DNA of 64,000 nucleotides, from contig JAZGUH010000760.1 in NCBI GenBank assembly GCA_037893225.1, positions 310,001 to 374,000 of the forward strand, written 5' to 3'. The notes under the pieces were generated by a model. That model searched no databases, was not told the DNA's origin, and was given only the letters and a program-made list of their open reading frames with translations. The DNA is from Hippasteria phrygiana. Lineage: Eukaryota; Echinodermata; Asteroidea; Valvatida; Goniasteridae. Below are positions 57,081-64,000 of the stretch, piece by piece; the first letter of the stretch is position 1; the number at the start of each line of letters is the position of its first letter. The position numbers and the translations under genes were made by a program.

Positions 57081-57627
57081 AATAAAAAGTGAAATTTACC
57101 GTTCAATTCCGAGAGGCACCCGCAGCGATATATTGGCTTGTTTTTTTACATACATTTTCAAATGGGACCTGACTACTCAACTGATCATTAATACATTACG
57201 GCGTGACGTTGGACTCCAGATCCTGCGCGCGGATGCACCGCCCGGCTTCCCGGTGACTTTTTCCTGAAGAGTACAACGTAGGTTCGCAGTACGTGTCGAT
57301 ATCGGTACGATCAGGCTGCGCGCATGACTCCTTTTCCTTCACGAAACAGTCTCCAGGAAGCTGTGCAGTGCATGACTTAATCATGGAACTCCACTTGTTC
57401 CTCAGGTGGCGTATCTAGTATTTTGGTGGTCGTTTTATGGGGGAAATGGGATGTTTTTGTTGGGTTAGCCGATAGCATACATCGACCTTGGACCCTACTA
57501 TCGCCAGATCATGTCCAAAATAATGTTAAAGAGGGCGATAAAGGGTCCAAGTTACTCGGACTATACAATTTTAATGATTATTTGCAAATAATCATAAACG
57601 CCATCTTGAAATTCTCTGTCAAGACTC

Positions 57628-57738
57628 AGGCCGTGTCCGAAATGGGCGTCTAGAGCTACAGCTACGGCTACGTCACGCGTAGTTGTAATGGACGAACACC
57701 TAGACAATAGCCCTAGACAAGCGATTCGGACGCAGCCT
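57628..57738. mobile_element. MITE with AGGCCGTGTCCGAAA ends
   Basis: The left AGGCCGTGTCCGAAATGGGC and right TTCGGACGCAGCCT are inverted; it is related to 12772-12862. Confidence 0.72.
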
Positions 57739-57848
57739 CAATTTCGCAAAATGCAACTTCCACTGTTCGCCATATATATATACATTCGTGACATTAGACT
57801 GGTTACTGACTCGTTACAGCATAATTAAGTAGTCATGCCGGTGAAATG

Positions 57849-58662
57849 AACCTTTTCGACATCCTCAATGCATCATTGGATGACAAACAGTACGGCATTA
57901 GAAGAGCATGCACAGGATGCATGTGATTGGTCATATTGGTTGTCATGGTGGCAGGCTTTCAAGTATTCATAATTTTCCTACTTTTTCCTACATTGTAATC
58001 TTTTTTACCTTGCTCCTGCTTGTCCTACTTGTTTAAGTTCTTGAAATTCCTAGTTTTTTCTACTTTTTCCTACTTTGTTGTTAACACTGTCATGTAAAAA
58101 AGACACAATGAAGGGCTTGGGTGCAGGAGTACTGCAACTTTACTTCCAAGAGCTTAGATGAGGATGGAGCACAAGTGTTGTGAGTATTAGAACATGACAA
58201 ATAAGCCGGGCTTGTGATGCTGTGGACATGGGCGAGTATTAACGAAAACTATATCTGAAAGCCTGCCAAAGTCCTACTTTTGTCCTGTTTTTTGGAAAAA
58301 GTGTTGATCATACTATTCTCCTACTTTTTCACCTGGGTCTGCTTGAAAGCCTGTGGTTGTAAAATCCTATTCCGATTGGCTAATAATATGACATTACAAT
58401 GTACATGTATTAGCTGTTCTAATTCGAGCAGTTGCATTCATCAGTAACTGGTACCCCGAGAGGGATTTCCCTACTACGTTTATTGCCATTTTTTGTGGTT
58501 ATCACATTCCTTATGCTTCATGCAAAGATATGAGAAGTCTCTCTCAACTCCAGATCAAGGAATATTTGGACTGGTTCACAGTGCCATAGGTTTTTGTATA
58601 AATTACATGGTTTGTTTGTCATCCATACCCACAATGCATTGAGAATGTTGATCGAAAAGGTT
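57849..58662. mobile_element. Second copy of the AACCTTTTTGACATTCTCAA element
   Basis: AACCTTTTCGACATCCTCAA left, TTGAGAATGTTGATCGAAAAGG right. Blocks AACCAATA.GACC, GTTGCATTCATCAGTAACTG and TCATCCATACCCACAATGCA are the reverse complement of 32315-33904. TTTTTCCTACTT short repeats lie at 57980-58080. Confidence 0.75.
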
Positions 58663-59905
58663 TATAATTTCAAATTGTGTGACTAATTGCACCATCAATT
58701 GTTTTCCCTAGGGCTGCCGCATTTATTTGTTGCACGCGCATCCATGCTGGTTACATAATGCGACCCTGGGTCAGAATCTTGCACAACAAAAATTAAGAAT
58801 GCAAATCAACTGACGGCGTGGACATTCTATCATTTATATTTTTTAATTCACCCTGACATCAAAATTGATAACACTGCTGTGATAATACAGCTGTAATCTG
58901 AGTAACTAGGCCTGGTCCTCACAAACCAACTTTATACTAACAGGCCTATTACCAGATGTATTTGGTGTTGGAGGTCAACTCGGAAATGGTTACAAGCATT
59001 GCCTGGGGTTCAGGTGATGGTGGGGTGGCCATGCTAATTCAGAAAAAAGCAGTTTCATGAAGTGCATTTTTGGTTATTTCTAACTTACTGGAAGAGGTTT
59101 TTAATGCAAGTTGGGCCGGAAAAAGTCTTAAAGCCACTTGAGGTACAGAACTACAAGAAAAAATATCAAAGATACAAGAGGTAGGAATTAATATTTTTCT
59201 TGAAGCAGAAAAGATCGTGGGATAAAGGCAAAGAATTCCATAGATACAGAAAGAGGGGAAAAGCTGAATTAGAAGAAAAGTTACTCAGATTAAAATGGCT
59301 GCAAGCATTGCCTTGGGTTAAGATGATTAGGGAGGGGCGGGGGGTTGCAGCCGCACGAGTTAGGAAAACCTCTGTTTCATGAAGTCCGTTATGTACCTTG
59401 TTGGAAGAACATTGAATGATTGATGAGCGTGTAGCATTAGTAATGATCAAAGAATAAACGGATTAGTTTCAATCTGAAAGCTTAGTGTTTATACAGATGG
59501 GACAAATACCAATCCTGAGAAATGTTTCTATCTGAAATATCGTCGTGTTCAGGAAAATTGTATCTGAAGACCTTCAAAAATATTCGCTTATTTTGATTTA
59601 AACAATAAGCAAATAATGAACTTACACAAAACCACTATTAAAACAGTGGATTTTCACTATTTTTCTTGTAAATTGAGCTGAAACTTTCACAGGTTTATTC
59701 CATGCATACATGTATGTTGAATCACACAAAGTTGGAACACTGCCTACAGCTGTGCTGTTACATTGTAGCTCTACCTATGAAGTCCTTTGATTGGTACATG
59801 TATATATGAATCCACTGCTATTTTTCCTTGTTGAAATTGAAGATGGTTTCAGTGTAGGAACTTGTAGGAACTTTTTTTCTAATTTTGACCTTTCAACTCT
59901 GACAG
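58663..59905 (-). repeat. LINE 3'-end fragments (tentative) and spacer before RDH copy 2
   Basis: The minus strand at 59166-59300 encodes LYLWNSLPLSHDLFCFKKNI, like the LWNSLP...FK end of L2/CR1 proteins. Sequence around CAAGCATTGCCT..GGGTT and GTTTCATGAAGT is present twice (about 58995-59070 and 59300-59385), a diverged tandem copy. Copy 2's upstream exon was not found. Confidence 0.45.
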
Positions 59906-60052
59906 TTGCTGCAGTGCTGTTGTGGCTACTGCGGAAATACTTTGAGGGAGGATGGTGTTACAGCAAGGCCCGCCTGGACGGTAAGACGGTCCTCATCACT
60001 GGGGCAAACACAGGCATTGGCAAGGAGACGGCACGAGATCTCGCGAGAAGAG
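59906..60052 (+). CDS. RDH copy 2, exon with membrane anchor and cofactor loop (partial gene)
   Basis: Acceptor CTTTCAACTCTGACAG, donor AGAG|GTACTT; 147 nt and phase 1 at both ends, exactly as in copy 1. It encodes [39 protein letters not shown] and DLARRG. The cofactor loop has the standard TGANTGIG. Only a few residues and roughly a tenth of bases differ from copy 1, so the two are recent tandem duplicates. No further exon is visible in the remaining 3.9 kb; catalytic exons are expected beyond the window. It could also be a partial duplicate. Confidence 0.85.
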
Positions 60053-60064
60053 GTACTTGCCTAT

Positions 60065-60554
60065 GGGTGCGTTCGATTAGCTTACACGTGTAAGTGAAAC
60101 TTTAAATACACGAGACCGTTCGATTAGTCATCACGTGATACTCGTGTCTGCCCCGGTGTCAACCACCACTACCCCACCAAGCGAGCGGGTCTCTGGTGGC
60201 TGCCCAGGTGTAATGACGTCACCGCCTAATTAAAAACGTAAACATGGCGGCGAAGTCGAATTCGACGTGAGTAAATGTACAAATTGTGACATAACAGTTG
60301 GGGACTATAGACTGTGTGAAATTGTGAATTTGATAATTATCATGTCGTCATGGTCAAGATTTCTCCGGTAGAGCAGGCGACAGCGAGCCTGTGTTAACAT
60401 TTTACCCTTTTTAAAGTTCCCTCCCCACACGACTTTTGACCTTAATTTTCCCAGCATGCCTTGGCGAATACGCCGCAGCGTTCGATTTGCCTAATTTCGT
60501 GGCTTCCCCGTGGTGTAACCCCGTGTTTATGGTGTAAGCTAATCGAACGCACCC
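60065..60554. mobile_element. 490-bp MITE with GGGTGCGTTCGATTAGC ends
   Basis: Left GGGTGCGTTCGATTAGCTTA, right TAAGCTAATCGAACGCACCC; TAT flanks both. An internal half-copy (CGTTCGATTAGTCATCACGTG) follows the left end. It starts 13 bp after the RDH copy 2 exon, just past its donor. Confidence 0.85.
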
Positions 60555-60900
60555 TATATGTATTAGTATCCAGTGAGCGGGAGTGGAACACAGAATAATG
60601 TACATGCAATATGGGATAGTCAAGTTGTTATATCTCAGTCTTGGATACTATATTTTGATTGGCCTAGAACGATAAAAATGACTGGCACACTCCAAGCATG
60701 ATATCACACATCAGCCAGCTAGCTATTGAGCTGTATCATTGGTACCCACGCAATTTTCACCTACACCTAAACTATAGTAGGAGCAGCGGACTAGCAGACG
60801 ATCAGCTGTTTTGATCGCGTGATTTGTTTTGTTTGAGTTAATTTCCACCGAGCAAGGCAAGTTGAACTGAAGACAAGTTGAACTGGTGATATAACAAAAC

Positions 60901-61280
60901 AATAAGCCTTTTCCCAAATTCAACTGCACGTGCGCACATCAGATTCAAAGCTTTGGTTTCGGGAGATAAACAAAGCAGACAGTTGCACACAAGTCTATGA
61001 GGGACATGGTAACCGAATCCGCATTCTATAATTTTTTCATCTAATCCAAAAGAAAACGGAAACTTTTGTTCGCACAAAGCTGAAGCATACGAAATATCTT
61101 ATACCACGGTGCCGTAATTTATTATATTTTTTCATTTACTTCAAAGCAAAACTTTTCTCTGATTTCGTTGGTAACCTGCTATGATTTTGCACGCGTTTGG
61201 CGAACTGTTTATCTCTCGAAACTAAATCGTGAATCATGATCAATGTGCGCACGCGCGTTTGAATTGCGAAAAGGCTTATT
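60901..61280. mobile_element. Second copy of the AATAAGCC MITE
   Basis: AATAAGCCTTTTCCCAAATT left and AATTGCGAAAAGGCTTATT right, with internal GGTAACCGAATCCGCATTCT as in 49555-49940. Confidence 0.8.
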
Positions 61281-61401
61281 GTTGACTGCTGTGATATGGG
61301 ATATGACGTTTCGGGAACACATAGCACCCTCGGTTTCATCTCGGGTGCTATGCGTCACTCGGGTGTTAAAAACATCATATCCCATCACAGCAGTCAACAA
61401 T
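61279..61401. mobile_element. Hairpin MITE, TTGTTGACTGCTGTGATATGG ends
   Basis: TTGTTGACTGCTGTGATATG and its inverse CATATCCCATCACAGCAGTCAACAA enclose a short inverted pair (GAACACATAGCACCC / GGGTGCTATGCGT). It shares its left boundary with the preceding MITE. Confidence 0.8.
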
Positions 61402-61709
61402 TGTTAAATATCGCACTGTTTTTGCTATATCGAGGATTCAAGTTTGCTTGAAGATAATACATGATAGCCGCCCTCCTCTCTTGAGTTAGGAATGCCTTAA
61501 ACTGGACAAAACAGGAGACAACAAGAGACAAACAGAAGTTTTGTGGATTCTCCAACAATTTCTAAAATGAGAAGTGTAGTTCTTAGAAGAAGCAGAGGCG
61601 TATATATATGCTCTGGCTTTCGGTCCTCGGACCGACCTACCGTAAAAACTGACAGAATCAGGGTTGGCGGTGTTTTTTTTATAGTTTCTTTTTATTAAAC
61701 AAATCAATA

Positions 61710-61786
61710 AAAACATAACTCGGCCTCTGTTTCAAAAAGTGTTTGTAATACAAACACTTTTTGAAACAGAGGCTGAGTTATGTTTT
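61710..61786. repeat. 77-bp near-perfect palindrome
   Basis: AAAACATAACTCGGCCTCTG ... CAAAAAGTGTTTGTA meets its inverse with almost no loop. One arm recurs as a single copy at about 25137-25170, so this is a head-to-head duplication of a dispersed repeat. Confidence 0.85.
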
Positions 61787-62200
61787 GTATTTGATGTACC
61801 TTCTTCTATTTCATGCATATTTTAATGTAAAACATTTAACCAGGGAGGTTCGTCCAGCGTTTAGTCCTTTAGATGACTTTGGTCCGTCGCGCTCGTCAAA
61901 GCTCCATTCGGGCTGAAGAGGAGCCTAGCTAAAAACCCTAAACTTTGGATCTGGGGAGGTCTAGCAAGACAAAAACAGCGCATGTGAAAATGCTTATGGA
62001 CATACAACAAATTCAGTGTCTTTTAGAGATGTATAAAATATATTGTCAAACAATCCACAAGGGAAACTGACTAGGTAAATTTGAATACATTTTCAAAGTG
62101 AACAAAGGATTCCCTGGCTATACGGCATTCTGGGTTTATGACTTCTGACTAGCGCCCACCCGAACAAAGATACTGACAATTTGGGAGACCGCCAACATGG

Positions 62201-62300
62201 GGCATGATAGCTCAGTTGGTAGAGCGCGGGTACGGTAACCCAGAGGTCGCAGGTTCGAATCTCGCTCCTGCCAGTTTCTTTGTTCACTTTGAAAATAGAT
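62201..62300 (+). repeat. tRNA-derived SINE with complete A and B boxes
   Basis: GGCATGATAGCTCAGTTGGT (A box 62208-62219), GGTCGCAGGTTCGAATCTCG (B box 62252-62262), CTCCTGCCA closing a 6-of-7 acceptor stem, then TTTCTTTGTTCACTTTGAAAA. The anticodon stem has mismatches and the T stem carries the same A as the 23214 copy, so this is a SINE, not a working tRNA gene. Confidence 0.85.
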
Positions 62301-64000
62301 ATATTGTAGCCAGAGTCCAATCGAATCGGCAAAAACGTTGTCGTACATGTATATCTGTTGATGTGAAGCCAAAAGTTAGAATCGGCCTACTTCCATTTGG
62401 TTTGCTTCTTGGTGATTTAAGAATTCGGTGGCGAAGCCGAAAAAAATTCTGACCGACCGACCCTCTTTTCCAATTTTACCTGGCCTAAGGGCATACAGAC
62501 TGAAACGTTGAGTTCACACCTTTGGTTCGCCTAGAACCACACTTCCTTTTTAGAGATTATTTCACATGGTGTATTTGAAAAACTACTCGAGTTGTACTCA
62601 CCACTGTGCAATTATGTTTAACACTTTAACAAGAGACAAGGATAAACAAATTAAGTCAATGGACTGAAGAAACGAAACAGGCATAAGAGCACTTCGTGAA
62701 ATCAGAAAAATGGTACTTCGCAGATTTAACAGTTAGTTGGGTATATTTTTTGTTCAGCCTGTTCCAATCGGCAATACCAACTGTTTCCACTGCTATGAGA
62801 ACAGCTTGGGAACACCATGTGATCCCGTATAGGAACAGTGATCTATGCGCGAGCACACTCAACAACAGCCTGTTTGTTCCTCTTGGAAACGCACCAGGCG
62901 CACAGTGCATTCCCAGTTGGAACACGGTGTTCCAGAGGGAACATTAATATTCCGACTTTTGAGACACTCCCTAATACTGGTTGTGTCCTGTATGCTCTGT
63001 TGAAAGATTTGGTTTCCACGTATTCCGGAATGTGACATTCAAAACAGAGACATGTGTCACATCCCAGGGGTTGCCCCACCCCATGAAATAGACCCTTGGT
63101 TAGTCACCACCCACAGTACAATTCTGACACTCGGAGAAAACTATAGGCCGTCACACTCATCTATAAAATATTTACATTTTATTCACAAGACGTATCTTAC
63201 ATAGTTTAGAGTCCTCATTAAATTTGGATTCAGGGGGCACTTATCACTATTCAAATACAATCATAAATCGTTAATTAGTTACAGCGTCCCTCTTTTTCTC
63301 GTGTACTGCAAAAGCCCGCAGCTCCCTCATTTGGCCAGCGGAGTACGCACGGTCCTCTGGTCCCGCCGCTGCGGTCCGGCCTCACTCCTTTGGTCAAGGG
63401 AACGGAATCTCACACCAAGATTAAAAGCCCTGAAAATATAGCAATAACAACGGACGGGTGCTCTAGATATTTCTGCCAACCTGATAATATTCTAAGCAAG
63501 TAATTTAATTCGTTCGCCAAAATATCCAAACATTTCCGAGTAACAAAATTAAATGTTCGTTTGGCCAAATCACTTCAAGCGTAACTCAGTCGGCTAACAC
63601 TTTTCTCTTTTACGCAAAAATTAAGTACAATGATCGGTCACTGCTCGATACATTATTATCCTCAGATACCGAATAAGCCTTATTGTATTTTATACAACAA
63701 TTAATGCCGAGTTCTAGTCAAGATATTCCACGCTTAATCTTGCAAAATCTCATAATATCAATTGCTAATTCTTGAAGTGATATGTTCGCCCCAATTAAAT
63801 CAAGCAAAGTTTAATACAAAAATAATTACATTCAGAGTTAAACTTACAGGAATTGGAAGACTCCTGGCCTATATGCTGTAATCTCAGCTTCACAAGTTAT
63901 GTTGTCTCCAGCAAAAATCGCAAGACTCAATTTTCTGATGAGCTCTCATTAGCTCTGCCGTAGGCCGGCTATGGCCTCTTCCTTTGGCTTATATTAATAA
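62301..64000. other. Right edge; no gene recognised
   Basis: No RDH exon 2 equivalent was found. GACCGACCGACCCTCTTTTCC at 62451 repeats 25301. 63300-63420 is a GC-rich island (AGCTCCCTCATTTGGCCAGC, GGTCCCGCCGCTGCGGTCC) followed by AT-rich sequence; it might belong to an LTR whose other end is outside the window, but this cannot be tested here. Confidence 0.4.

Noticed and set aside
62201..62273. A functional tRNA gene
   Set aside because: A and B boxes are good, but the anticodon stem does not pair, the T stem has a mismatch shared with the 23214 copy, and a common SINE body follows.

Overview
This is invertebrate animal genomic DNA, not bacterial or viral. Genes are split by GT..AG introns and most of the window is transposable elements (TEs). 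The F-type lectin, the retinol-dehydrogenase-type SDR genes with phase-1 introns, and the mix of Ty3/gypsy, DIRS, LINE, Tc1, Harbinger, hAT-like and TTAA-bounded elements plus tRNA/5S-type SINEs suggest an invertebrate deuterostome (echinoderm, hemichordate or lancelet). Sequence alone does not let me choose between these.

Host genes, all on the + strand. (1) A secreted F-type lectin, 4410-21014, pieced together from five exons (4410-4449, 6692-6934, 16054-16167, 17301-17393, 20752-21014). All internal joints are phase 1 and the exons sum to exactly 251 codons including the stop. It has a signal peptide, an unrecognised six-cysteine segment and one fucolectin domain. (2) An RDH11/12/13-like short-chain dehydrogenase, 34195-45530, with five exons visible; the short first coding exon was not found. 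(3) A second RDH copy represented by one exon (59906-60052) that is the same length as, and closely similar to, the matching exon of copy 1; the rest should lie beyond the right edge.

Layout. 1-0.8 kb: diverged duplication. 0.8-4.0 kb: broken Ty3/gypsy element (-). 4.4-21 kb: lectin gene. Intron 1 holds a Tc1 relic with its inverted ends. Intron 2 holds a broken LINE and a DIRS element that was split by a MITE, itself split by a Harbinger element, itself split by a TTAA-bounded MITE. Intron 4 holds a long-TIR element with a fold-back repeat. 21-34 kb: hAT-like MITEs with poly-G/C tracts, SINEs including a tRNA/5S chimera, a 2-kb TTAA-bounded element, and a 1.6-kb TIR element. 34-45.5 kb: RDH copy 1, whose introns hold at least six TTAA-bounded elements, a GCAATG/GCAGTG repeat inside an inverted-end element, and a tandem repeat dense in paired TGACGTCA sites. 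47.7-54 kb: hAT composite, MULE-like element with 9-bp target duplication, duplicated GGGTGNGTTCGA element carrying AGGTCA direct repeats. 54.6-56.7 kb: CR1/Jockey-like LINE (+) with two MITE insertions. 57-64 kb: SINEs, MITEs and RDH copy 2.

The three host genes need no shared pathway: the lectin is a predicted secreted glycan-binding protein, the RDHs are predicted membrane-associated NADP(H)-dependent retinoid/carbonyl oxidoreductases. What links them is TE load: introns of 1-9 kb made almost wholly of nested elements.
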